Source: Stromatinia cepivora
Lineage: Eukaryota > Ascomycota > Leotiomycetes > Helotiales > Sclerotiniaceae
Direction of reading: 5' to 3'
Length of the DNA stretch: 64,000 bases
NCBI GenBank assembly: GCA_014898415.1
Contig: RCTD01000006.1
Coordinates: forward strand, 2,170,001 to 2,234,000
This document shows, piece after piece, positions 1 through 11,400 of the stretch (the stretch's first letter is position 1; every line of letters begins with the position of its first letter). The notes below the pieces were generated by a model. That model searched no databases. It saw nothing but the letters and a program-made list of their open reading frames with translations, and was not told the DNA's origin. The position numbers and the translations under genes were made by a program.

Positions 1-131
1 TTCTAATATATATATTTCCTTTTGGAATATTGAGATTGATCAATTGAAATAATCTTTAAATCATTTTCATATATACTACAAAGAACTTCAATAATACAAC
101 TAATAAGTTTATATTTTATATTCCCTATATC

Positions 132-281
132 TGTGACGAACCCAACGAGCGTTTAGAGATCAACCTTAGAATTAAAAGCTACAGAGCTAAAGAAAGTATG
201 CTACGAAGCTATATATATGATCGACTCGGAACTTAATATCGTACTAATCCGATCGTATGTAATCATATATATCTTATAATA
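132..281 (-). repeat. 3' LTR of the nested gag-only element
   Basis: 150 bp, colinear with 1658-1807 without gaps. Differences are transitions only. In the last third this copy carries A/T where the partner has G/C, for example around 253-281. On the minus strand it is preceded by a polypurine tract, which marks it as the 3' copy. Confidence 0.85.
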
Positions 282-296
282 TTATTCTCCCCTTTT
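282..296 (-). other. Polypurine tract of the nested LTR element
   Basis: The minus strand reads AAAAGGGGAGAATAA and abuts the 3' LTR at 281. A G/A-rich run in exactly this place is the usual primer for plus-strand DNA synthesis in LTR elements. It fixes the element's orientation. Confidence 0.7.
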
Positions 297-929
297 AAAG
301 AATTCACCTCAAATTTATTTTAAATGAATGATTTAAGTACAAAATGATCATTAATCTTCTTTTGATAAAAATTCCTAATATGTAGATTGTATTACAATCA
401 ACGAATATATATTCATTGTATCATTTATCTCCTTCAAACGATCTTCAAAATATCGGCTATTGATCATCTTTCCAAGGTTCTTATTATTGTTGTTTTCGGA
501 TTCAATAATCAGTATAATAACCAATATAGACTTTTATCGATTTCGGGTTTCTTGATATAGGTTTAATGGATATATTTGTATTTAATAAGAATTATTTCTA
601 TATTATATATATTTATTTTATTTATACAAAAGAGTTCTTTCAGAAGGGGAAAACTCGGGCATTTGTATATAGGGTAGAATTAAAATACAATCGGGTTTGT
701 TTGGTTGAGTATCAAAAGGGCTAAAAATACTAATGATATTAAGATTGCTAATATCTATTGAATTGTAGTTCTGAGAGTAAGATGGATTCTGTAATATATA
801 TAGGGCTTTAGGCTTATTAGAATAAAATGATACAAGAAATCCATTCGTTGTATAAATAGTTAGTTGTTATATGATCTGAATAAAGTTGGGATAGGAATGG
901 AGAAGAGAAAGTTATTAAGAAAGACGATT

Positions 930-1480
930 TCTAAGAGTAATATTGAGTTTATTGTGAAAGATTGAGATTTTATTCGAATTGGGTTAATTCTGATTTTTAG
1001 CTTTGTAAAGGGTTCTTTCGAATTTTGTAATATAGGTATATAAAGAATCGGTTTCTTATTTGAAAGTGAATAATTTATCTTCGGCTTCTTGAATTTTATT
1101 CGGATTGTTGTAAATGTATATGAATTGATTCAGAATTGTTGTATGATTTAAGAGAATGTTTTGATTAAAAAAAGAAAGCTGAAATAGTATTATAATTTAT
1201 ATATGAAATTCGAGATTGAAATAAATATAATAAAATTGAATTGTAGAGTTGTTGATCGTAGTGTTATCTATTTGTAGTTTCATTTGAATCGAAGGAAATT
1301 AGGTATCGAATTTTTGAGAGTTACTATTGAATTTTTTAGGATCAGGAAGAAAAGGTTTCGGATAAAAAGGAGTATAAACAATAGAAGTATGTTCGAAAAT
1401 CAGGGAATGTAGAAACGAGATTTTATTTTGCTAATGAGTCATTTTGCTATGAAGTTCTGCAATCGCGAGGTTTATTGAAT
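930..1480 (-). pseudogene. Decayed gag (retrotransposon capsid-like) of the nested element
   Basis: A single minus-strand frame, interrupted only by stops, carries typical LTR-retroelement Gag landmarks. They are a P-x-K-F-x-x-x-x-x-K-F-D start near 1330-1345, an F-Y-Y-I-Y segment near 1220, and a Y-N-N-P-N-K-I-Q-E-A-E-D-K-L block near 1080-1120 followed by T-Y-I-T-K-F-E-R near 1035. Several stops sit where Trp or Gln would be expected (TGG or CAA changed to TAA/TAG), matching RIP-type transitions. It resembles the gag of fungal Ty3/gypsy-type elements more than copia gag, but this is from memory. No protease or reverse transcriptase follows before the 3' LTR. Confidence 0.75.
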
Positions 1481-1657
1481 CGTAATTCATAATTTAGAAA
1501 TTAAGAATAAGAAAAAAGACAATATTTTTGAATAATATTAAGAAGATTTATATATAAATGAGTGAGTATAAATATATATCTAGAATAGGAACAAACGGAA
1601 TATATATGAGTATAAATATATATTATTTTATTTCTTATTTGGAAGAGTTTTTAATAA

Positions 1658-1807
1658 TATAACGAATCCAATGAATGTTTAGAAATCAATCTTAGAATTA
1701 AAAGCTACAGAATTAAAGAGAGTGTGCTACGAAGCTATATATATGATCGGCTCGGAGCTTAGTACCGTACTAGTCCGATCGTACGCGATCACGTGTATCT
1801 CGTGACA
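1658..1807 (-). repeat. 5' LTR of the nested gag-only element
   Basis: 150-bp copy of 132-281. It contains a TATATATA run (1737-1744) that could be the element's TATA box, and a palindromic GATCG-CGTACGATC stretch near 1776-1790. It abuts the ATATC target duplication at 1808-1812. Confidence 0.85.
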
Positions 1808-3790
1808 ATATCAATATATTCAATAAAATCGGGATCTGTATTATTATTATAAGCATCTCCTTGAACAATATTAATATCTTTATCTATAAAATATAATTGC
1901 TTCTTAATAAAAGAATCGACTTCTTTAGTTTCTCCAATAAAAAGATTAATCGATATTTGTATATCTTCATTATATACCTTATTCTTACTATCTAAAAGAT
2001 TAAATAAATTGGATAATCCTAAATCGATTTCTTTATTCTCATTATCACTTTTCAGATCTATATTTACCCCCAAAATCAATTTGTTTGTAAACAATAGATC
2101 TGAAATATGCTTGATGAATAAATCAAGGATTTTTCGATCTATAAAAATAAATAGATAAGTAAAGTCTTTATGATTATCTTTGTTTTGAATGATCGTTTTA
2201 TTCATTTCGATATAATCTTGTAGATCAAAGGCTTTAACAAGTTGCTTAAACTCTTTTGTAATATAAATATCGATCATTTAATTAATAGAATCTATATAAT
2301 AAATGAATTCCTTATTGAACGTTACATTTCGAATAATAATAATTCTATCGAGCTTAGATATCCATATACAGTAGATCAATATACCTGGGATATAATCTAC
2401 TAAATATCCAATATATACTCAAAGATTGATTTTGTACCATTTCCTATTAATTCCAACTTCTTTATTCTTATCCAAAAAATAAGTTCAACATCTATACTTA
2501 TAAATTCCATTTTAATTAGAACAAAGATCATTAGATATTTTTTCTACAAATAGAAGATTATCTTTGCGAAAATAGTTACAAAACTATATATCGAATACCT
2601 TATTGGACGATTTGAAGAATTTAATCTTCAAAGGATTTATATTATATAAATAAGTAATAATTTATATCATTTCCATTTACAATTTGTTCGATAAACCTAC
2701 TGTAATCTGTATTTTTATTTGTTTTATAATTATTTCTTATCCTGTATGTTTTGATCCTTTATTAGGTTCATATATATAAAATAAAGATAGCTCAAATTCG
2801 ATGCTTTCTTATTTGATCCATTTTTCAAATAATGTTGTTTCTATAATTCCAATAACAAATATATTATTATCCTATTTGATTATTACAATCGCTAAACTGT
2901 ACTTACAATGAACCCAGGCTATAAAGTTTTGAATGATTATAAATACTTCGTTATATATTTTATAATAAATTGAATATAAAAAGATTTTGCTATAGTATAT
3001 TTTTTTAATCAATAGAAATTATAATGCATTGTTATACCCTTTATCGAAATCAAAAAGATCTTATTGAATTTTGTAGAAGGACCAAGATGACTGGCGATTA
3101 CTTAAAGTGCAAAAAATGATTTGCTTTGTATAAATACAAATGCAATCAACATAATTGGAATAAGTGATACCTTTTATTTTGATATTTTGCATTACAAATA
3201 TTAAATATTCAAGAGCTTCCTTTTCCAAATGCCCAAAGCGTTTATACCATATTTCATTTGTATCTTCTCTTGGAAAAGATAGATCGCAAAAATAATAGAA
3301 TATTTTGTTTATTTTTCTATTTATTATTAAATATATTATAAAAGGGTTACTTACAGGAATAAATAAAAGAATATTTGAATAAATAGAAAGTGGTTTGTAT
3401 TCTAAGAATACAAGATTTTCAGTACAAATGTTTTAAATAACTATTATATTATTTATATGATCTCCTTTACGAAGAATATAATTATATTCTGAAAACCATA
3501 GATCGGCTTTCTCCAATCGAACCTTTGAAACAATATTGATATGAAAACCAAAAATGAATACTATATTATTCAAGATCAGATTATTATTAGGGTAATTTTC
3601 TCTTTTGATGATCCCTTTGATAATACGAACCCTGTGTTTTAGAACTTAAAAATTGGAAATGCTTGTTTCTACAAAATCATTAGGATCGGATGATCGATAT
3701 CGATGATCATTCAATAGAGATATATCATTCATAATATATATAGCATTACAATTATCGAACAAGATATTATTGGATAGATGATATACTCTC
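1808..3790 (-). pseudogene. Copia pol remnant: aspartic protease, integrase zinc domain, integrase core, integrase C-terminus
   Basis: Minus-strand reading from high to low coordinates. Near 3690-3775, a segment ending I-M-N-D-I-S-L-L follows a degraded D-S-G-type protease site. Near 3205-3260 there is I-W-Y-K-R-F-G-H-L, the copia GAG-pre-integrase signature W-H-x-R-x-G-H, followed near 3110-3150 by a C-x-x-C-like knuckle and T-K-Q. Near 2765-2830, I-E-F-E-L-S is followed by a degraded Y-x-P-E-Q-N-G-x-S-E-R integrase motif. Near 2280-2400, a G-Y-x-P-x-x-x-Y-x-I-W-I-x-K-L-D-R-I and R-N-V-T-F segment ends the integrase C-terminal domain. The frame then stays open for about 160 codons (1789-2277), which I read as the linker before reverse transcriptase, not a gene. 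Remaining pol is cut by the insertion at 1807. In-frame stops and lost catalytic residues make it non-functional. Confidence 0.8.
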
Positions 3791-5295
3791 ACTATTGTAG
3801 AGTATACCCCTGATTGATTATATCAAATATTCAAGATAGTAACATTGATTAAAGATCCTGAAGGATTAATAGAACCTTTTATTCATTTCTTTTTGATTTA
3901 ATCAGGGTAAAATTGCTTTTATAAATGTAATCTTACTCGATCCTTAATTATTTGTAACTCATTTTCGTTGAATACTTTTTTGAATAATGAATTGGTTCTT
4001 CTAATGAACATTAACTCTATAATTTTGCAATTGTATATAATATAACCATAACCAATTCTATTGTTCTATTCAGAATCAGTTCTATAAGGATATTCCCAGA
4101 TTTTCTTGATCCTCTAATTGCTTCTAAAATTGATACTCTTTTTATTCTTTTTAGATCTTTTATTATTTTGAAAAAAGATAAATATAGAATATATTCTTCC
4201 TTTAGTTTTTAAGGAAATAGAATCCTGAAAGATTAATCCTTTAAAAATATCTCCGAATTATTTAAATAAGAGATTGAATAATCCGAATTGATTATTCATC
4301 TTGATCTATATAATTATAGTATTTGCCTAAATTGGAAGTATCCTAATACCAATAGTTTGTAGAAAAATATTGATAACGATTTTATTCTGTATTTCAATGA
4401 TCTTATATACAAAAGCTTTGGTATAGATTATAATCCAATCTCTGTGCTATTTAATAGAATCGGTTCTGCCAAGTAAGGCTTGCACTAAAATAGATCGATA
4501 TTTTTGTAGTATTACAAGCTTGATAATAATTACCATAAATACAAACTTCTTTTTGAATACATTAATGATTATCTTGAATAGAAAAGCTGTAATACCCTAA
4601 TTGAGAATGGATAGTTTTATAAGGTATACTTAATCAACTAACAATTCGATCCATTTATAAATATCCCTGAAAGCTTTGTGATTTTGTATATATTCTTGTT
4701 ATCGGTATCGATACTTTAATTGAAGAGAGGCAAATTCGGAAGAGATTTCTTGAAAGATAATTGGGAATAAAGTAATAGATTTATTAGAAATGAATCCCAA
4801 TATATTACTATTAAAATCTTTCATCTTCGTATTTCTATTAGCATCTTCCCTAGATTAAATTGTTACAAGATATTCCGAGAATTCCTTTTAGTATTAAATT
4901 TGTTTCTTTTAATCATATTTGACTTAAAAATCAATAACAAAAGATAAAACAAATGATTTGATTGAAAACCAATCGATTTGAGCACAAATAAACTCACTTG
5001 TTAAATCGGAATTTGAAATGGATATCATTGATATAGAAATAAACAAATCGTTTTCTAGATTGATTGAATCCCAGATTCCTTGAACTTGATATTTATTTTT
5101 CAAATATAAATACCACTCCGATTATTGAGCACAGATTATAAGAAGAAAATTGTTTTGATCTTTTACCATATTGAATAAAGATAATTGAATTGATATAAAT
5201 ATTGAATTATAGATAAGATAGAAATGATATTTTAAGAATAATCCCTTGAATACTTAGTAATCATTGGATAAAAAGTTGTATAGATTTAAAAGCTA
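3791..5295 (-). other. Expected gag region of the copia relic, not resolved
   Basis: By position this lies between the primer-binding site and the protease and should encode copia gag. I could only see a weak C-x-x-x-G-N-Y-Y-x-x-C segment on the minus strand near 4530-4570 that might be a degraded zinc knuckle. No open frame longer than a few dozen codons remains. Confidence 0.35.
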
Positions 5296-5308
5296 CCAGG
5301 CTCATAAC
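5296..5308 (-). other. Primer-binding site complementary to the initiator tRNA-Met anticodon arm (half-tRNA primer)
   Basis: The minus strand reads GTTATGAGCCTGG immediately after the LTR end at 5309. This is the complement of CCAGGCTCATAAC, very close to the eukaryotic initiator tRNA-Met anticodon arm around the CAT anticodon. Copia and several fungal copia elements use such a half-tRNA primer. The position, with zero spacing from the LTR, supports the assignment. Confidence 0.75.
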
Positions 5309-5599
5309 TATCACAGGATAATATAATTACACAGTACTTTTAGAGATCGTTGAATAAATAATACATATAATTAATAGAATAAAAGAATTGAATGATTTAC
5401 CCTTGATTATATGAATCAAAAGTTATATATATAGAACAAATAAGTAATTATCTAACCGATATACACCTTAATTAAATTAGATCTTTGTTTATTTATCAAT
5501 TAATGGATTGGTAAGGGCTAGTAGATCCTTCATTCCGATTGGAAAGCATACGCTTTGATCCTTTATAAGATACAGGGGATTGCGGGGCTTTCCGTGACA
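5309..5599 (-). repeat. 5' LTR of the copia relic
   Basis: About 291 bp. The minus strand begins TGTCACGGA and ends TCCTGTGATA. These ends are near-perfect inverted repeats, with the terminal CA changed to TA. The primer-binding site follows directly. The block is richer in G+C than its surroundings, particularly near 5515-5599. No second copy is in the window, so the boundary rests on the terminal inverted repeat and the primer-binding site. Confidence 0.7.
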
Positions 5600-5604
5600 T
5601 ATTT

Positions 5605-8487
5605 TTTTATAGAATCATAAAAAGGAAGGGTTTTTATAGAATTAAAAGAATAATAAAAAGTTTTGATACTATTTTATAACTAATTGATTATTTGCTATAT
5701 ATGATCTTATATTATTATAAAATACTTTAGATTTTTATAATTAATAATAACCTGAATTCAAGGAATTGTTTTTTTTAATGCTAAGTATTTTTTTGGAAAT
5801 AATAAATAATTGTTAATAACTTTTTATTATAAATTTTATAACTATATTTTGTTATAGAATATTTCTTCCGAAAAAAAATTTATTAATTTTAAAGTCCTAT
5901 TTTTACTATATTGAGATAATATATCGATTTTTAGAATCATTTCCTTCTTTCAATCAAATAAAATCAAAATTAATATTTTGATAAAAATAATCTTCAATTT
6001 TAAGAATACTTTTTTATAAACAAAACTTTATATATAAAAAATATATTTTTACTAGATTTATTATCGATTTAATTATCAATAAAAAAATCTTAATAAATCA
6101 ATAATAAAAGTTTCCAAATTTCATAAATATTTATACATTTGTAAAATTTTATAAAATTTTATATTTTATAATTGTTTTAGTCTTTATCAAATCTATTTAA
6201 ATCTTTTTCGATTAATTATTAGATTTAGAAATTTTATTTATAATTTTATAAATTTGTATTTGAATGGACTAATATAAAAATCTATTTTCTTTAAAAAATA
6301 TTCAAAAAACTTCATATATCTATAATCTATTCGAAATAAATCTTATTTTAAATCAAAATATTATTTAGATATATAATACAAAATATATCTAGATATTCTT
6401 TTAAAATATTATTAATAAATTATTGAAATATAATAAAAACCTTAATAAGCCAAATAGTATTATTAGAATTTCGAATAAATTGAATCGAATATAGAATATT
6501 ATTAGATATTTTTGATTTTCTTTGATCTTTCTATTATTGAAAAGAAAAATAATATTTATTTTAATAAAATATTTTATTCTTTTTAGATTATTTAAGGATT
6601 TTTTTAATCAATAGTAATAAATAACAATTTTTTAGAAATAAATTTTTCAATATATAATAATTTATATAAAATCGGAAATTATTATTGGATTTCTTTATAA
6701 ACAAAATTGAAGAAATAGAAATAAGAAAGTTTGAGTAGATAAATTCTTTTTTTCAATTTTTCAATTATTATTCTTTTAAAATTTTAAATTTGTTTTGTAA
6801 TATAATATAAAAAGTTTCGAATAATAATTTAGTTTTTTTTAAAAAAATAGATATTATAATTATATAAATAATGAAATAATAATTTGTTTATATTTTATAA
6901 AAGAAAGTATTAATTTATTTTCAGAATTCTATTAATAAAAATCTTTTGATTTAGAGTTCTTTTTCTTATTAAATATATCATTAATTAATTCTGAATTGAT
7001 TTGGAGTATTTAATAATTATAATAATTATATATAAAATGAATTTATATAGAATAAATTTATATAGAATAAATTTATATAGAATAAATTTATATAGAATAA
7101 ATTTATATAGAATAAATTTATATAGAATAAATTTATATAGAATAAATTTATATAGAATAAATTTATATAGAATAAATTTATATAAAAATAATAATGATAT
7201 TTTTTTAATATATCAAAACAAAATAATAAATACATAAATTAGATTTTAACAAAAATATTAAATAATTTCTGTATATAAAAAGATTAAAATACAATATTAT
7301 AAAACTTTGATAGAAATTATTATCAAAATAGAAAGTATTTGAAGCGAATTTGATTTAAGAATTTTGTTTCTTTTGGAACAATTAAATAATGAATCAATTC
7401 GATAATATAAACTTTTGTTTTTTTAATATAATTGTTGACTTTTAAATTAATTAAAATATAATATTTTATTTAGTTTTTTGATAGTATTTTTTATTAAATT
7501 TGATAACTATAAACAAAATAAATAATTTATAGATAATAATTTTTTTCCAATTTTAATCGATAAATACAAATTTATTATATTTATTATCTATTATAATATA
7601 AATCAAATAATTTTTGATTTTATTTGATAATATAATAATAAATAGTATTATAAAATTTATTCGATTATTTATTTCTTTTATAAAAAATAAACCTCAAATT
7701 ATAGTAATAATAATTATATTATATACGATATATTAATCTAATAATGATTTATATTAAATAGATTCCGTTTTTCAAATTCGGTGAATCAAGGAACAATAAA
7801 TCGAATAAAAATAAAATATAACATCAATTCGATAAAAATAAAGAAAAAAGAATAAAATTGATATAATTAATTTTGATTTGAATTAAATAAATATTAGAAT
7901 ATAAATATTTTTTCCCTTTATAATTTATAAAATTATAATAGAAATATTTATTATATTTATATTTAATTTCCTATTTTTAGAAATCAAAATTTATTAAATC
8001 ATTAATAATTCTAATTATTTAAAATATTAAAATAATTAATTGGATTAGGAGTTCTTTTTTTTATATAATTATAATAATTAATTTGATAAAAATAAAGATA
8101 TAAATATAAAAGGTTTATTAATAATATTGATAATAATAATTATTTAATTTTCGAAGATATTTAATATATTTATAATATTTTTTGGATTTTAATAAACTGT
8201 ATAACAATATATTTTATAATTTACAGGATTTTTTTTTTAAAAAAAAATTTCTTTTAGTATTTCTTTTTTCAATATTAATCATTGGAATTTAAAAAAATTG
8301 AATATTGAAATTCTAATTCTTCTATTTAAACCAATACTATTTATTCTAAATATTTTAAATTCGATTCAGATTTTCGAAAATATTTTCTAAATAATCCAAA
8401 ATTTATAAATAATTTTCAAATTATAGGATTTTATATATAATTTTAAACAAAATCAATTTGTATATTTTCTTTATAAATTATTTTATA
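5605..8487. other. Extremely AT-rich block without genes
   Basis: About 2.9 kb of almost pure A+T, clearly more extreme than the transposon relics to the left. No coding frame, tRNA or recognisable transposon motif can be read. Such blocks in ascomycetes are usually ancient repeats saturated by repeat-induced point mutation, but here no family can be named. A 15-bp minisatellite lies inside. The block ends sharply near 8488, where normal composition resumes. Confidence 0.7.
7036..7184. repeat. 15-bp minisatellite, about 10 copies (unit AATAAATTTATATAG)
   Basis: Nearly perfect tandem array; the last unit departs from the consensus. It keeps a long frame open on both strands (repeating N-L-Y-R-I on the plus strand) only because the unit is a multiple of three without a stop. 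I do not consider it a gene. Confidence 0.9.
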
Positions 8488-11400
8488 ATCTCGAGGTGAT
8501 AGGTCCACCAATTCACGGTTGCATTAGGAAGTACGCGGTTTAGTACCAGTGCGAAGCGGAAAGCAGTCAATAACCTGCAAGTATAAGACTAGCTTGTGAA
8601 TGAAGTAAAATTTAATGCCTATCAGAGTCATGTACGTAGTATGTAAGTCCACTACCAAATCTTTCAAGCACCTCGTGCAGTTTTCACAACGTTTTGGTCA
8701 ATTTTGAGGTGGATGCGAAGTCATCCCAACCTTCACTAATGAGGTCGACATATTAATAGCATAATTCGAGCATGCCTACTTTCACCTGTGACATTCAGAA
8801 ATAGAATGAGAGGCGATAGTAAGATTGATAAATAACAGCAAAAGCGGGCGCTCATCTTGGATAACACAAACATCCAGAGACAGGAAAAGATTTCGAACAT
8901 TGGAGGGGTTTGCCATAATAGTGTCTTGGTACCTGAGCGCAACCAAGGTTCTGAGACCTAGGATTGTCATGTGTTTACAGTTTCGTTCTTTTACGCTGCT
9001 TGAATTTTCTGAGACTTGACGTGAGTGGATTTAAAACCAAAACCTCATGTAATAAATATATCCAAAAATATCACTATTCTGTACCATAACACGCCGAACC
9101 CCTATAATCACTTGAACTCGTACCATTTATCTTCATCGAATCCCGTCCTGTCTCACCATATCCACGCTAGACCTGCTAAATCACACGCTCGCCATATAAA
9201 AACCTCCCCTTCCCCTGGAACTCTTACAAATAGACGAACTCGTAACGTTTAGATGATATACAAACATGGAATATGTTATGTTTATAATGCGAGAATTCGG
9301 AGGATATTTATCTATAAGATTATTGAGAAATCATAATATGAGTAGCCAAGATATTGAACGGGGTAGAATCAATATTGGATAGAAGTTAGAATGACAAGAA
9401 TGAATTGATCGACAATAAAAATTAAAACCGTCACATATGAGATGGAAAGATATCCTTCGCATGTCATTGCTCTCCAGACCAACCCTGTTATAGTAGGGAA
9501 CAACTATCCGTAATTTATTGTAGTAAAAGAGTATATAGATTAAAGACCACTAACTAAGACTATTCATAATAATGTATAAGGCTAATGACTTAGAGTAAAT
9601 GATCATGTGATCATTATAACAAATCCACGACTCAAACATCTCCCATCCACCCAGTAGTACCACAGCGGCTCTGTGAACAACCTCACAGGCCATTGCAGAC
9701 CTAATAGAAATCCTAATCCAAGACTTCTGCAATTTGGAGTTTGAAACTCAGAGAGTTAGGGATGTTTATATGCACTTGATGAGAAATTTGGATGCGCACT
9801 ACACAAGTAAAGAGAAGTAGTAAATTTGTTGTATTAAAGCTTTCATAGTATGAAATAGATGAATGAGACCAAACATCTCACGTAATGATTTTTGTGGTGT
9901 GAAATTGTGGTTTAGTAATTCAACGATTACTTTATAATAGGGCATTGTGAATTCCTTGAAAAGTCACCATCTTGTGCCCAATATGAATCATCCGAGGTTT
10001 GAGATTTGTGACAAGACTTGAACAAACAACAAGAGAGACAATAATAAGTAATGAAACATTGACAATAGAAAGAAACTTCCCTTCGTTCCTCCGATTCCAC
10101 ACAATCTCAACATATTCAACTTCTAAGCTCTAAATCAAGATAAATACTCTACCTCCTTGGTACAAAGCATGGTGGGAAACCACCAGCCCTTCAATCTTAC
10201 ATATTCAACTTGGATGCAGTATCACATCGGCAATATCGTACCTTTAAATAACACGTGAGAGTTCCTAAATTCAACAGTCTAGCTGAATGGATGAATAATT
10301 GGACCATGTGACCCTACCAATTCACTAATCATTCATCACGCTCCACACATCCTTACTTTCTTCAATGCATCCACTATTTACCCCTCAGCCATCTCTTCCC
10401 TCTACTCTCTTCCAACGCCCTTCACTTCCATCAACCGCCAAACCATTATATGAACAATCATCATTCCAATACTTCTCTTCCATAAGCCTAGACTTACACA
10501 AAACTGGGACAACAAGAGAAACCGGTCTCCGCCAGAATTCCTACTTCCATCATACATCATTCTTGCCTGCGATTTTGGGTATAAATATTATTTTACTTTC
10601 CGCTGGATGAACTATATCGCTACAGAATATATAATGAGAGTAGCGCAAAAGCAAACGATGCAAAGTAAGAAACGATAAGTGAAAGACCCCGCCCGGCAAT
10701 AAAATTTAAAGAAAGTAAGAACTTTCAGATCAAATCCTTTAGATATTCTCCAAGGAGTATGAAGAATTCAGGGAATACTATAGACTAGGCTAGCTATGCA
10801 CATGTACAGCTCGAAAACCCATGTTCGCTAGCGGATTTGGATATTTGCTTTGAAGAATAATGGGTTTTGGAGCCATGACTTTCTTTTATAGCTGAAATTT
10901 TTGATTATTCGTGAAGGGGAAAATGGAAGAATGAAGTAGAGTAGCGAATGTGGTATATTAATTCACTTCCCCTCACTTTCCTCCCCAGCCTTCCTTCCTC
11001 AACCTCTCCCAGCAACCGCCCTCACAACTCCGTCATCAACCTATAAATATCGATTCCCTTCCGTACCCCATCTCAAAACATCCAAATATCAGGAAACCCA
11101 ATGGTTTCGGTTCTAAACAAAACCAAAATTTCTATGTCTTATGCATACATAGAGGAGGATAAGATTCTCTATTTTCTATTTTCTCTTATGATACCATTGT
11201 ACTAGTACTCTGCTGGAAAACTTATTCGCTGATGTCCAGAAACTATCGACGACATTAGACTTGAGTAGAGAAAGGAAAATGGTAATAAGTATAAAAGAAA
11301 CAACAATGATACCCAGAAACGAAGGTATCTACCCCTCTTCCCAGTCCCATGCCCTGAAATCCAAGCACCCCGCAAAAGCATTTTACTACCAAGTATCTCC

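Larger units (their letters stand above)
132..1807 (-). mobile_element. Nested gag-only (TR-GAG-like) LTR retroelement, complete with target-site duplication
   Basis: Two 150-bp direct repeats (132-281 and 1658-1807) bound a 1,376-bp interior. The direct repeat ATATC (127-131 and 1808-1812) flanks the whole unit exactly, as expected for a 5-bp integrase target duplication. On the minus strand the LTR starts TGTCACGAGA, and its other end reads ...GTTCGTCACA in the better-preserved copy. A purine tract (AAAAGGGGAGAATAA) directly precedes the 3' LTR, so the element runs right to left. The interior holds one gag-like frame (about 930-1480) and no recognisable protease, integrase or reverse transcriptase, and is too short for them. 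It is therefore a non-autonomous element that kept gag, inserted into the pol region of the older copia element. The two LTRs differ at about 26 positions by my count, all transitions. Confidence 0.85.
1..5599 (-). mobile_element. Ty1/copia LTR retrotransposon relic (5' LTR to integrase and beyond), interrupted by a nested element
   Basis: Read on the minus strand from 5599 towards 1, the order is LTR (5309-5599), primer-binding site (5296-5308), a gag-sized unresolved stretch, a retroviral-type aspartic protease remnant (about 3660-3790), a GAG-pre-integrase/zinc-binding segment (about 3070-3265), an integrase core (about 2690-3060) and the integrase C-terminal/linker part (1808-2450). Protease-integrase before reverse transcriptase is the copia order. 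Reverse transcriptase, RNase H and the 3' LTR would lie left of the window. The element is interrupted at 132-1807 by a second LTR element. Many stop codons sit where Trp or Gln is expected, which fits C-to-T (RIP-type) decay. It is non-functional. The bases after the LTR (TATTT at 5600-5604) would be its target duplication, but the partner is outside the window. Confidence 0.85.

Noticed and set aside
1789..2277. 162-codon minus-strand frame as an independent gene
   Set aside because: It directly continues the copia integrase C-terminal remnant upstream and ends a few bases inside the inserted LTR; it is a surviving linker of pol.
7001..7237. Open frames on both strands with repeating pentapeptides
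   Set aside because: Produced by the 15-bp tandem repeat; same on both strands and no surrounding gene signals.
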